This document shows positions 55,004 through 62,924 of a DNA stretch of 64,000 nt, piece by piece (positions within the stretch are counted from its first letter, which is position 1; the number at the start of each line of letters is the position of its first letter). The translations under genes and the position numbers were made by a program. The stretch lies in NCBI RefSeq assembly GCF_000813725.1, contig NZ_JWLD01000002.1, positions 124,001 through 188,000 on the forward strand, read 5' to 3'. The notes beneath the pieces were generated by a model. It saw only the letters and a program-made list of their open reading frames with translations. It ran no database searches and had not been told where the DNA came from. The stretch is from Leisingera sp. ANG-Vp (GTDB taxonomy: Bacteria > Pseudomonadota > Alphaproteobacteria > Rhodobacterales > Rhodobacteraceae).

Positions 55004-55073
55004 AGGGGAAACACCGTTCCCTCGGATCACCCTGGCGATGATCCCTGCGGGCGCCCGCCGCACGCGCCCACAA
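55004..55073 (+). repeat. Imperfect direct repeat, copy 2
   Basis: Same orientation as copy 1: a hairpin-forming GGGGAAACACCGTTCCC stretch, then GCGATGATCCCTGCGGGCGC (55035-55054) identical to copy 1, then GCCGCACGCGCCCACA. It lies upstream of the XRE gene, about 760 bp from copy 1. Confidence 0.7.
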
Positions 55074-55153
55074 CTTTGTTGGATAATGGCCCCGCTCCTG
55101 AAACATCGTTTCGGGCTCAGATGAGTGGGGCGCATCTTCACCGTCAATCTCGT

Positions 55154-55258
55154 CTAACCTGGCAGGCGTAAGTCGGTGCCCACGCTTTGAAAAACAGCCT
55201 GGGCCTGGATTGGAGTTAGGCTAGTTTCGAAAGTCGAGGCCAGTTCCGCCAGAGCTTG
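55154..55258 (-). pseudogene. Decayed 3' end of a chemotaxis transducer gene
   Basis: The minus strand reads QALAELASTFETSLTPIQ, then AQAVFQSVGTDLRLPG and a stop. This aligns residue by residue with the C-terminus of the transducer at 51735-53264 (ARALANLATTFKVGPSSIQ, then SQADFDSADVDLRLAG). Only about 34 codons remain and no upstream part is recognisable. It shows that a second, related transducer gene once stood here or that the 3' end was duplicated. Confidence 0.85.
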
Positions 55259-55427
55259 GGCGGCAGGCCGCCCGCGCCAGCAATGGGCTCAATGTGTAGA
55301 GATCTGAATTTGCTATGACAGGCAATTATTAGCCAGGCCGACTTGTTTCGGAGCGAAGATCTTTCGGGAGTGGCTTTGGTGCAGTCCTCGGCATTGAGGC
55401 CTTTGAGCCTCCGGCCTCCACCGGTCT

Positions 55428-55775
55428 CTAGCGAGCACAGAAGAACTCCTCAGAGTTTCGCTTCCAAAGCTCAACCAGATCAGCCCCACTCGCGGTGGTT
55501 TTCTGGTTCACGTGCAGCTCAAAGAGATCAGAAGACAGTAGTGAAATTGCTCGATAGATATCAATGGGTTTTGGCAAAGGCTGCGGATTGTTAGCAACCA
55601 GTGGACGCTCCAAATGGTGTGCAATACTGGTTAACGCAAAGGCTATAGTGAGGCCGGCAACCTCTGGGTATTGCCGCGCAAGTGAAAGCACGACTCTTTG
55701 AGGAGATTGACCGTACTCAATCAGCTGTTTTGCAGCGAATTCTTCCAGTTCACAAAAACGTTGATGAGTTAACAA
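55428..55775 (-). CDS. Protein of unknown function
   Basis: This 115-residue frame reads like a folded helical protein (QRVVLSLARQYPEVAGLTIAFALTSI, cut at ends; PIDIYRAISLLSSDLFELH). The only available start is TTG at 55775, with GAAGGTG upstream at a loose distance. No family recognised. AT-rich like the rest of this block. Confidence 0.55.
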   Translation of the reverse strand: MLTHQRFCELEEFAAKQLIEYGQSPQRVVLSLARQYPEVAGLTIAFALTSIAHHLERPLVANNPQPLPKPIDIYRAISLLSSDLFELHVNQKTTASGADLVELWKRNSEEFFCAR

Positions 55776-56201
55776 TCTTCACACCTTCACCATTTGCGGC
55801 AGCATTTGACCACCTATTAACTTTCCGCAAGGGAAACTTCTAGGCGCCATCTCTTCGAGCTCTTCTCTTCTGAGGTATTCTATAGGCAAGGACTGGCCAC
55901 TAGTTTCATCGCTATGCCCACTTTGCGCATGCAGTTGCATGTTGGACTTTACTTTCCGCTGTCTCGGCCCCTCGTAGTTCTGAGCGGCCTAGTAGGTATG
56001 GTGGGTCCAAACCGAAAGGGGCGAAGTATACTGTCTTGGATTGTGAGTTTTGGCTGTGGGCAGGCATCCAGCGATCGATCAGTTCTTCTGATCCCAGCAA
56101 GGAAACGGCCAGATGGAACCAAGCCCATAGATGAAGCAGACCCAGCAAAAGGGGGGCGCATGCTGGGTCTGCTCTGCCTTGGCGGAGGTGGAGTAGCAAA
56201 A
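55776..56201. other. Region without a confident gene
   Basis: About 425 bp. A plus-strand frame from 55914 runs into the next small gene, but its upstream part lacks protein character and a ribosome site. Promoter elements for the tiny genes that follow may lie here. Confidence 0.4.
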
Positions 56202-56288
56202 ATGCTCCGATGTCCTTTTTGCAGTACGGATGTTGAGGAAACGTTTTTGCTTCATCAAAGATACGAAAAAGGGGAAGTGGACTTATGA
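56202..56288 (+). CDS. 28-residue CxxC peptide
   Basis: MLRCPFCSTDVEETFLLHQR and eight more residues form a minimal peptide with one CxxC pair, half of a zinc site. GGAGTAGC lies about 8 nt before the ATG, and its stop overlaps the next start as ATGA. The overlap and ribosome site argue for translation; size keeps confidence low. Confidence 0.4.
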   Translation: MLRCPFCSTDVEETFLLHQRYEKGEVDL

Positions 56289-56413
56289 AGCATAAAGGAA
56301 AGACGAGGAAACTTGCCAAGCTTGGTGAAATTGTTTTGCTGTTGGTTGGATTTGGAATCCTGTTTCATTTGACCAAAAGTGCTTATCACGTCGTCCTGGT
56401 GTTGTTTCAATGA
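56285..56413 (+). CDS. 42-residue single-pass membrane peptide
   Basis: A basic start (MKHKGKTRKLAKLGE) precedes one hydrophobic helix (IVLLLVGFGILFHL) and a short aromatic/hydrophobic tail (YHVVLVLFQ). AAAAAGGGGAAG lies upstream and the start overlaps the preceding stop by 4 nt. Similar small basic membrane peptides act as type I toxins, holin-like proteins or regulators; nothing identifies which. Confidence 0.5.
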   Translation: MKHKGKTRKLAKLGEIVLLLVGFGILFHLTKSAYHVVLVLFQ

Positions 56414-57319
56414 GTTAACGCCTTCCCGTACCTCTTTGGCTTCAAGAATGTTGTTTGTTTGGCCTTGGGTTCGGAAAAAGGGCAGGTGGTCCAAATTTCT
56501 TCACCTCTATTTCTTGATGCTGACTCTAGATGTGGTATTGTATCCTTAAATGCCGAACTGCGCGCGTATCGCATGGCTTAGGGCCGGCCGCGTGGCGTAC
56601 CTGACGGGATATTCAGGAACTGGCGAAGCTCGGGAGCTTTGTCGCAAAAGCTCTTCATGTATCTAAAAGGCAGCCTCAATTGCTTGGTTTCGATGTGCAG
56701 AGGCAGCCTGCTGTAAAATTTTCGTAAAATTCAGCCCTTTGTGAGCGAGTAAGTTAACAGCGTGGGATTTGGTAAATATTCTCACCTGTATCTTGTGGCC
56801 AAGTCTGCGATGAGTGCGATGAGTTGTGGTGTGGGGCAACTAATAGATTAGTACTTTCTTTACTGGCCATGCATAGCGTGAGAACAGTCATCGAACATCG
56901 AGAACAGTCTGCCGTGTAGTTTTTATAACGTCGGGGCGCGGCAGTTAGGGACTTGTGGAAGCGCGGAGCTGCATTGATCCGGCTTCTGTCCCACTGTGGC
57001 CGAAATGTTCGACGAGGGTTCGCGCTGATCTTCAGGCAGAACTCAATATCTATCGTACAGCCTCCGCAAGGAACATCCTGGAGGCTCAGGAGCTTACGCA
57101 ATGGAGTTGCATGCTGAGTAGCTGCAATTTGCTTTGCGAAAACCGAAACGCATTTTGTGCGATGGATGACCGCGGTCTGGCCACTTGCTCCGGCCAAAAG
57201 AAGAAACTGAGGCCAATCGAGCTCTTCGATCCTGGAGGCTTACCCCTCCATTCATCAATCGCCGCGCAATAGATCTGGTTTGAAACCAGACAGTGTTTCG
57301 CCGCGGAAGGAGCTTAGTC
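56414..57319. other. Region without a confident gene; one palindrome near its right end
   Basis: About 900 bp of mixed composition. Open frames overlap on both strands without ribosome sites. TCTGGTTTGAAACCAGA (57274-57290) is a perfect palindrome 30 bp before the next gene and may be an operator or short hairpin. Confidence 0.45.
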
Positions 57320-57646
57320 ATGTGTCCAATTTTTATTAGTGGGTTCGAACCTGGTACCTTTGGGGTGACATCTCTGCCATCCGATCCTGAAACTTCGGCA
57401 ACACGAGACCTAACGGAACAAGTCAAGGCGCGCGTTCCACCTGAAGACCACACCGAGTTTGAAGAAGAACCTTCGTTTGATGAACCGGCTGATGAAGACG
57501 ATATACGAGCCTTTGTCGATAGCCTGGACAACGAAATGTTCGCAGAGGTTATGAATTTCTTGGCGGAAGAGGGCTATGAAATCATTCAACCCAGGGATCA
57601 GGAGTGTGAAGTACTTCAGTTCCCAACAGGATCCCCATCTCAATAG
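57320..57646 (+). CDS. Very acidic small protein
   Basis: This 108-residue protein has a strongly acidic middle (PPEDHTEFEEEPSFDEPADE) followed by a helix (DIRAFVDSLDNEMFAEVMNF). AAGGAG lies about 8 nt before the ATG at 57320. No family recognised. Its charge pattern recalls DNA-mimic or anti-restriction proteins, but the sequence alone does not show this. It is the last gene before the terminase genes. Confidence 0.62.
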   Translation: MCPIFISGFEPGTFGVTSLPSDPETSATRDLTEQVKARVPPEDHTEFEEEPSFDEPADEDDIRAFVDSLDNEMFAEVMNFLAEEGYEIIQPRDQECEVLQFPTGSPSQ

Positions 57647-57963
57647 GTCACTTACTGCACCGCCTAATCGGCATTCGATGCCTGAACACAGAGACGGTTA
57701 CCAGTTAGAGCAGCGTTTCCATTTAGGCGGCGCTGTTTCTTCTGCCTTTGTACTGAGGCATCCTCGGCAACAGTTTTAAATTCTCAGAGGCGGAAGCCAT
57801 TCTAGGCCAGACATTCAAGGCTCAGCGCGGGCAAGTTAACAAGATTTTCCAAAGGCAACTTTGGTTGTCGGCGGAATACCGAAGTTTTGGGTAGTTTGTA
57901 GTACAAAGCGAACCTTTTCGTGCGGGATGCCCTCCAAACTCCACAACAGACGGGAAGTCGATC
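57647..57963. other. Leader region of the late (terminase) operon
   Basis: 317 bp before the small terminase gene. I see no gene. The late promoter or an antitermination loading site would be expected here, but I cannot point to a clear motif. Confidence 0.4.
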
Positions 57964-58449
57964 ATGGCGCTCACTGCAAAGCAGGAGGCATTTGCTCTGC
58001 ATTACTTCGAGCATGGAAATGCCGCGGAAGCCTATCGTCAGTCTTATGAGGTGGAAGAGAACGCCCGTGACTCTTGGATCTATGTTGAGGCCTGCCAGCT
58101 CTTAGACAACCCTAAGATAGCCCTAAAGCTACAGGAGCTAAAGGAACAGGCTAAAGATCTGGCTATTTTCAACCGCCACCAGGCTCTCGAAGAATTTGAA
58201 GCAGCACGACAACTTGCAATGAAGGCAGGTGCCGCTTCTGCAGCGGTATCCGCTGTGAACGGCAAGGTGAAGCTTTTCGGCCTTGAGCCAAAGCGGAGCG
58301 CGCGCGTTGAACACACCGGCCCGAACGGTGGTCCGATCCGAACTACCGATGAGAGCAAATCCGAGGCTGAGTTGATTGAGCAAGCACAGAAACTTGGCAT
58401 CGATCCAGCGGTTCTTGGACTCGTTGGAGGCGCAGAAGAAGAGGACTGA
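57964..58449 (+). CDS. terS: Terminase small subunit
   Basis: This 161-residue protein has the Terminase_2-type N-terminal DNA-binding part: LTAKQEAFALHYFEHGNAAEAYRQ, cut after 20, and WIYVEACQLLDNPKIALKL. A helical oligomerisation region and an acidic C-terminus (GGAEEED) follow. It recognises phage DNA for packaging. GGGAAG precedes the ATG. Its 3' end overlaps the large terminase frame. Confidence 0.85.
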   Translation: MALTAKQEAFALHYFEHGNAAEAYRQSYEVEENARDSWIYVEACQLLDNPKIALKLQELKEQAKDLAIFNRHQALEEFEAARQLAMKAGAASAAVSAVNGKVKLFGLEPKRSARVEHTGPNGGPIRTTDESKSEAELIEQAQKLGIDPAVLGLVGGAEEED

Positions 58450-59884
58450 CCTTGCGCCGGGCGGCTCGCTGCTGCCATTCGCGACCTGGTTCTTTCCCGA
58501 GCGCGAGGGCATGGCGCTCTTGGTGGGGCCGCATCACCGGGTGCTGTCGCGCACGCTGGACAGGGTTCTGAAGGGGGAGATTTCCCGGCTGATCATCACG
58601 CTGCCGCCCGGGTACACCAAGACCGAGTTCGCGGTGGTGAACTTCATCGCAAAGGGGTTCCAAATCAATCCGAAGGCGCGGTTCATCCACGCCACCTTCT
58701 CGGATGACCTGGCCCGCGAGAACAGTGACAAGGTGAAATCGCTCATCGAGACTGAGGCCTTCCAGGAGCTGGAACAGGTTTCGATCAGGAGGGACAGCAA
58801 GGCCAAAGACCGCTGGAAGACGGCCGAGGGCGGCGGGCTTCTGGCAAAGGCAGCCGGCGGGCCGATCACCGGTTTCCGCGCCGGGTACATGGATAAGGGC
58901 AAGTTCACCGGCGCGCTGGTGGTGGATGACCCGCTCAAGCCGGATGACGCATTCAGCCCGAAGAAGCGGGAGAACGTGAACCGGCGGGCAACCAACACAT
59001 TCCGCAGCCGTCTTGCGCACGAAGGCGTTCCGATCATCGCCATCATGCAGCGACTGCACGATGACGACTTCGCCGGCCATCTGCTGAAGGGGGGCACAGG
59101 GGAGGTCTGGCATCACCTTGATCTGCCGGTGCTAATTGAGCCGGGCATGGAATATCCGCCCGAATGGACGCATGGGAAGCCAATCGACCACGGCCTGCCG
59201 CCCGGGCCCCTCTGGGCAGAGAAACACACCGAGGCGGAGATCGAAGTCCTCAAGGCCGACGCCTACACCTACAACAGTCAGTACCGGCAGCGCCCCGCCA
59301 ACATCGAGGGCGCCCTGTTCAACATGGACGGCTTTGGCGAGTGGCGTGAGCTGCCGCCGATGGAGTTCACTCGGATCTATGCGGACACCGCGCAGAAGAC
59401 TGCGGAACGGAACGACTATTCGGTGTTCCAGCTCTGGGGAAAGGCAAAGACTGGCGGCATCTACCTGATCGCCCAGGTGCGCGGCAAATGGCTGGCACCG
59501 CAGCTGGAGGCAACGGCCCGCACCTTCTGGTCCAAGGCCGTCAGCGATGGCTGGCAGCCGCGGGGCATGAAGATCGAAGACAAGGTTTCGGGAACAGGCC
59601 TGATCCAGTCACTCAGCATGGCCCAGCCGGGCAAGCAGCTGATCCCGGTAGAGGGGATACAGCGCGACAAGGACAAATACACCCGGGGCCTCGACGCGGC
59701 GCCGTGGATCGCGACCGGGCACGTGCATTTGCCCGCCGACATGGAATGGACGCCAACGCTCAAGGCAGAGCTGCAGGCATTCGATGGTCTGGGCACCGGT
59801 CACGATGACCAGGTGGATCCGCTCATGGATGCCATCGCCGACATGCTGAACACTGGGCAATTCTCCTGGGAGGGCGCGATTTGA
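58376..59884 (+). CDS. terL: Terminase large subunit
   Basis: This 502-residue packaging motor has an ATPase domain followed by an RNase H-like nuclease domain. Walker A is the variant LPPGYTKTE near residue 75; Walker B is GALVVDDPLK. Nuclease acids lie in IYADTAQKT, KIEDKVSGTGL and GTGHDDQVDPLMDAI. The start is a TTG at 58376 inside terS because the first ATG (58511) would cut into the conserved N-terminus (APGGSLLPFATWFFPERE). The exact start is uncertain. Its stop overlaps the portal start (TTGA). Confidence 0.92.
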   Translation: MSKHRNLASIQRFLDSLEAQKKRTDLAPGGSLLPFATWFFPEREGMALLVGPHHRVLSRTLDRVLKGEISRLIITLPPGYTKTEFAVVNFIAKGFQINPKARFIHATFSDDLARENSDKVKSLIETEAFQELEQVSIRRDSKAKDRWKTAEGGGLLAKAAGGPITGFRAGYMDKGKFTGALVVDDPLKPDDAFSPKKRENVNRRATNTFRSRLAHEGVPIIAIMQRLHDDDFAGHLLKGGTGEVWHHLDLPVLIEPGMEYPPEWTHGKPIDHGLPPGPLWAEKHTEAEIEVLKADAYTYNSQYRQRPANIEGALFNMDGFGEWRELPPMEFTRIYADTAQKTAERNDYSVFQLWGKAKTGGIYLIAQVRGKWLAPQLEATARTFWSKAVSDGWQPRGMKIEDKVSGTGLIQSLSMAQPGKQLIPVEGIQRDKDKYTRGLDAAPWIATGHVHLPADMEWTPTLKAELQAFDGLGTGHDDQVDPLMDAIADMLNTGQFSWEGAI

Positions 59885-61287
59885 GCAAGCCGCACTATCG
59901 CATGACAGCAGACGGGCAAATTGCTCCTGTGATCCGGGCGCAAGATGGGTTCCAGAACCTGGTTGCAAACCTCGGAACCGCCAGGGACAAGGCCGCGGCA
60001 AACGGCTACTTCGTGCCGCACCTCAGCGATCTGGACCTGCTGAACGCCTACCGGGGCTCCTCAGTGGCGAAGGCTGTTGTGGATGTGCCGGCAGAGGATG
60101 CCTGCCGCGAATGGCGGGAATGGCACGCCAAGAAAGAGCAGATCGAGACGCTGGAGGCTGAGGAAAGCCGCCTGGGTATCGTTGCAAAGGTGCTGGATGC
60201 CCGAAAGCGGGCGCGGCTCTACGGCGCCGCCGCGATCTACATCGGGACCGGGGAGTCCGATCCCAGCAAGCCCTTGAGCGCTGAGAGCATCCGCAAGGGT
60301 GACTTGAAGTATCTGACGGTCCTAGACCGTATTGAGCTTGGGGTGAACCAGCTCCAGCTTGATCCATCCCGGCCCGGGTATGGCCTGCCGGAAATGTTCC
60401 AGCTGTCCGGGGCCTCCGGCCAGGTTGTCGATATCCATCCGTCCCGCCTGGTGCTGTTCAAGGGAGAAGAGATCCCGAACAACGCTATTGCCCAGTCCTT
60501 TCTCGGCTGGGGTGACAGCGTCCTGCAGACCGCCCTGGAGAAGGTCGGCCACCTCGACGGCACGGTGGCAAACGTCGCCTCGCTGGTGTTCGAGGCCAAG
60601 GTGGACGTGGTGAAGATCGCCGACTTTACGGAGAGCCTGCGCAATGGTGGCCAGGCCTATGAGCAGCTGATGCTCAAGCGGTTCAACCTGGCTATGACGG
60701 CGAAAGGCATCAACGGCGCTCTCATGCTGGATGCCAAAGAGGAGTATCACCAGAAATCGGCGAATTTCTCGACGCTGCCGGATATCATCGACCGCTTCAT
60801 GCAGATGGTCAGCGCCGCCTCGGAGATCCCCATGACGCGGCTGTTCGGCATGTCGCCCGGCGGGATGAACGCCACCGGTGAGAGCGATCTGCGGAATTAC
60901 TATGACCGGGTGAAGCGGGAACAGACGCTGGAGATGCAGCCGGCCCTGCGATTGCTGGATGAGTGCCTGATCCGCTCGGCACTAGGAGTCCGTCCACCAG
61001 AGGTTCATTTCACTTGGCGCCCTCTCTGGCAGCTGAGCGAAAAGGAGATTGCTGAGAACGCCGACAAGCTCATGAGCGCGCTGGAGAAGCTGGAGCGCAT
61101 GGGCAACACGCCAGCGGAGGCAATCAGCAAGTCTGCGGTCAACGCTCTGACCGAGAGCGGGGCTTTCCCAGGCTTGGAGGGATACGCCGGGGAATTTGGC
61201 GGCGGTGGGCCGGATGATGACGACGAGTCTGCAGCCCTCGGAAAACTGAGCAATCAAAACAGCGAAGAAGAGGCCACGGAGTCATGA
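59881..61287 (+). CDS. Phage portal protein (DUF1073 family)
   Basis: This 468-residue protein has the DUF1073/anti-CBASS-Acb1-type portal features: LLNAYRGSSVAKAVVDVPAE near residue 50, then PSRLVLFKGEEIP, LGWGDSVLQ and RLFGMSPGGMNATGESDLRNYYD. It forms the dodecameric entry ring for DNA. It starts with a TTG overlapping the terminase stop. The C-terminal tail is acidic (GPDDDDESAA). I see no separate phosphodiesterase motif that would mark an anti-CBASS enzyme. Confidence 0.9.
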   Translation: MSKPHYRMTADGQIAPVIRAQDGFQNLVANLGTARDKAAANGYFVPHLSDLDLLNAYRGSSVAKAVVDVPAEDACREWREWHAKKEQIETLEAEESRLGIVAKVLDARKRARLYGAAAIYIGTGESDPSKPLSAESIRKGDLKYLTVLDRIELGVNQLQLDPSRPGYGLPEMFQLSGASGQVVDIHPSRLVLFKGEEIPNNAIAQSFLGWGDSVLQTALEKVGHLDGTVANVASLVFEAKVDVVKIADFTESLRNGGQAYEQLMLKRFNLAMTAKGINGALMLDAKEEYHQKSANFSTLPDIIDRFMQMVSAASEIPMTRLFGMSPGGMNATGESDLRNYYDRVKREQTLEMQPALRLLDECLIRSALGVRPPEVHFTWRPLWQLSEKEIAENADKLMSALEKLERMGNTPAEAISKSAVNALTESGAFPGLEGYAGEFGGGGPDDDDESAALGKLSNQNSEEEATES

Positions 61288-62426
61288 GTGAGTTTCAGTT
61301 CTCCGACAGCGCCACGCTGAGCGGCACCCGAAAGCTGGAAGACGGATATCTGGTCACCGAGGCTTTCGCAGTCCGCACCGGAATTCAGCTCTACAGCGGT
61401 GCCGAGGTCGGCCTGGCTGACAAGGATGTGGTGCGCGTCTACCGCCCTGAGGATGAGGTGCGGGCGCCGGAAAGCCTGGCCACCTTCAGCCATGCGCCCG
61501 TCACCATGGGCCACCCGAAGCGGGTCACCGCTGACAACTGGGCGGATCTGGCCAAGGGGGAAGTTTCCACCGAAGCCAAATGGGAAGGCGGCAAGATCAA
61601 GCTGCCGCTGATCATCAAGGACGCTGCGGCCATCGCCGCAGTTGAGGCTGGCACCCGTGAGCTGTCCGCTGGCTATGTCTGCCAGCTGGAATTCAAGGAC
61701 GGCACGACCCCCGAGGGGGAAGCATATGACGCGATCCAGCGGAACATCCGAGTGAACCACCTCGCAATCGTGCCAAAAGGCCGGGCGGGGTCTGAATGCC
61801 GTATCGGCGACGGTGCGGACACATGGGGCGCGGCCCCGATCACCCTGGACAGCGAGGAGGAAAATTCCATGTCCAACCAGACCATGACGGTGGTTCTGGG
61901 CGATAAGGCCGTGACGGTCGCCGCCGCAGATGCCCCGGCAATCGAAGCGTTCAAGGCCGCATCGGCCAAGGAGCTTCAGGACACCAAGGATGCCCATCAG
62001 GCGGTCCTGGATGCCAAAGACGCCGAACTGGCGAAAAAGGATGCCGAGATCGATGATCTGAAGGGCAAGCAGTTGTCCGATGCCGACCTTGACAAGCGGG
62101 TTGCGGCCCGCGCCAAGCTGGTTGGCGATGCTGTCAAGGTCGACCAGAGCGTGAAGACCGAAGGCCTGTCGGACGCTGCGATCCGCAAAGCAGTCGTTGC
62201 CGCAAAGCTGGGCGATGCCGCGATTGAAGGCAAATCCGATGCCTATATCGAAGCCCGGTTCGACGTGCTGGCAGAGGACGCCGCCAAGGGTGATCCCTTT
62301 GCCGACACCCTGAAGTCCGGCATCGAAAGCGGTGCGGGCGCTTCGCTGGCGGACAAGGCCTATCAGGAAAGCCTGACCGAAATGAGCGATGCCTGGAAGG
62401 GCGGCGCCGAGCAGAAGGGGGCATAA
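61284..62426 (+). CDS. DUF2213 capsid maturation protease fused to scaffold
   Basis: This 380-residue protein has an N-terminal DUF2213 domain (1-175) with the His of FSHAPVTMGHPKR and the Ser of ELSAGYVCQL, the pair expected for a prohead protease. A C-terminal scaffold-like region follows, with a coiled coil (about 228-265, KDAELAKKDAEIDDLKGKQL). An internal ribosome site and ATG at 61869 split the two parts. It overlaps the portal gene by 4 nt. Confidence 0.87.
   Translation: MSEFQFSDSATLSGTRKLEDGYLVTEAFAVRTGIQLYSGAEVGLADKDVVRVYRPEDEVRAPESLATFSHAPVTMGHPKRVTADNWADLAKGEVSTEAKWEGGKIKLPLIIKDAAAIAAVEAGTRELSAGYVCQLEFKDGTTPEGEAYDAIQRNIRVNHLAIVPKGRAGSECRIGDGADTWGAAPITLDSEEENSMSNQTMTVVLGDKAVTVAAADAPAIEAFKAASAKELQDTKDAHQAVLDAKDAELAKKDAEIDDLKGKQLSDADLDKRVAARAKLVGDAVKVDQSVKTEGLSDAAIRKAVVAAKLGDAAIEGKSDAYIEARFDVLAEDAAKGDPFADTLKSGIESGAGASLADKAYQESLTEMSDAWKGGAEQKGA
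61869..62426 (+). CDS. Nested in-frame scaffold protein
   Basis: GAGGAGG at 61855-61861 lies 7-8 nt before an ATG that is in frame with the DUF2213 gene (residue 196). Translation from it would yield a separate 185-residue scaffold (MSNQTMTVVLGDKAVTVAAA) lacking the protease, as with the lambda C/Nu3 pair. The linker before it (LDSEEENS) fits a domain boundary. Expression is inferred from the ribosome site. Confidence 0.65.
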   Translation: MSNQTMTVVLGDKAVTVAAADAPAIEAFKAASAKELQDTKDAHQAVLDAKDAELAKKDAEIDDLKGKQLSDADLDKRVAARAKLVGDAVKVDQSVKTEGLSDAAIRKAVVAAKLGDAAIEGKSDAYIEARFDVLAEDAAKGDPFADTLKSGIESGAGASLADKAYQESLTEMSDAWKGGAEQKGA

Positions 62427-62429
62427 GCG

Positions 62430-62912
62430 ATGGCTGTGCAGACCAACTATTCCGACAATATGGCGGCCGCCCTTGCGGGCATGATCGCCAACTCCGAGCC
62501 GAATGTGCTGATCTCGCGCGAGGTGGAGGCCGCCGCGGGCCTGGGGTTCGGCGTTCCCGTGATCCAGGGCACCTCGGACAACCAGTGCGATGCTGTCTCG
62601 GCCAGCACCGACAGCGTGATCGGCATCACCGTGCGCGACCAGTCCACCACCGATGACACCTTCGCCCAGAACGAGTCTGCGCTGCTGATGCGCAAGGGCG
62701 TGATCTGGGTGACCGTGACCGATGCCGGCGGCGTGTCCGCGGGTGATGAAATCTGGGTGAAGGTGGCGGACGGCACCTTTTCCAATACCGATGAGGGCTC
62801 GGATGGCTCGATCAAACTGGCCGGCTGCCGCTGGGAAACCAGCGCTGCGAACGGCGCCCTCGCGAAAATCCGCGTCAATCTGGACGTGCCGGCCGTTGCC
62901 GGTGCCAGCTAA
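62430..62912 (+). CDS. Capsid cement/decoration protein (gp24-like)
   Basis: This 160-residue protein lies 3 bp after the maturation gene and 12 bp before the capsid gene. Its opening (MAVQTNYSDNMAAALAGMIA) and the beta-rich core (GITVRDQSTTDDTFAQNESA; VTDAGGVSAGDEIWVKV) match structural cement proteins of this phage group. It stabilises the shell outside the hexamers. Confidence 0.8.
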   Translation: MAVQTNYSDNMAAALAGMIANSEPNVLISREVEAAAGLGFGVPVIQGTSDNQCDAVSASTDSVIGITVRDQSTTDDTFAQNESALLMRKGVIWVTVTDAGGVSAGDEIWVKVADGTFSNTDEGSDGSIKLAGCRWETSAANGALAKIRVNLDVPAVAGAS

Positions 62913-62924
62913 GGAGGCTGAGCA

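Noticed and set aside
55912-56319. A 135-codon minus-strand frame over the tiny plus-strand genes
   Set aside because: No ribosome site and no recognisable domain; the plus-strand overlapping pair is better supported.
47569-56625. A shared 14-mer TTCAGGAACTGGCG at 47569 and 56612
   Set aside because: In 64 kb, chance identity of this length is expected several times; flanks do not extend the match.
59881-61287. Anti-CBASS Acb1 activity for the DUF1073 protein
   Set aside because: The family name mixes portals with Acb1-like domains; position after terminase and portal-type motifs point to the portal role, and I see no paired HxT phosphodiesterase motif.
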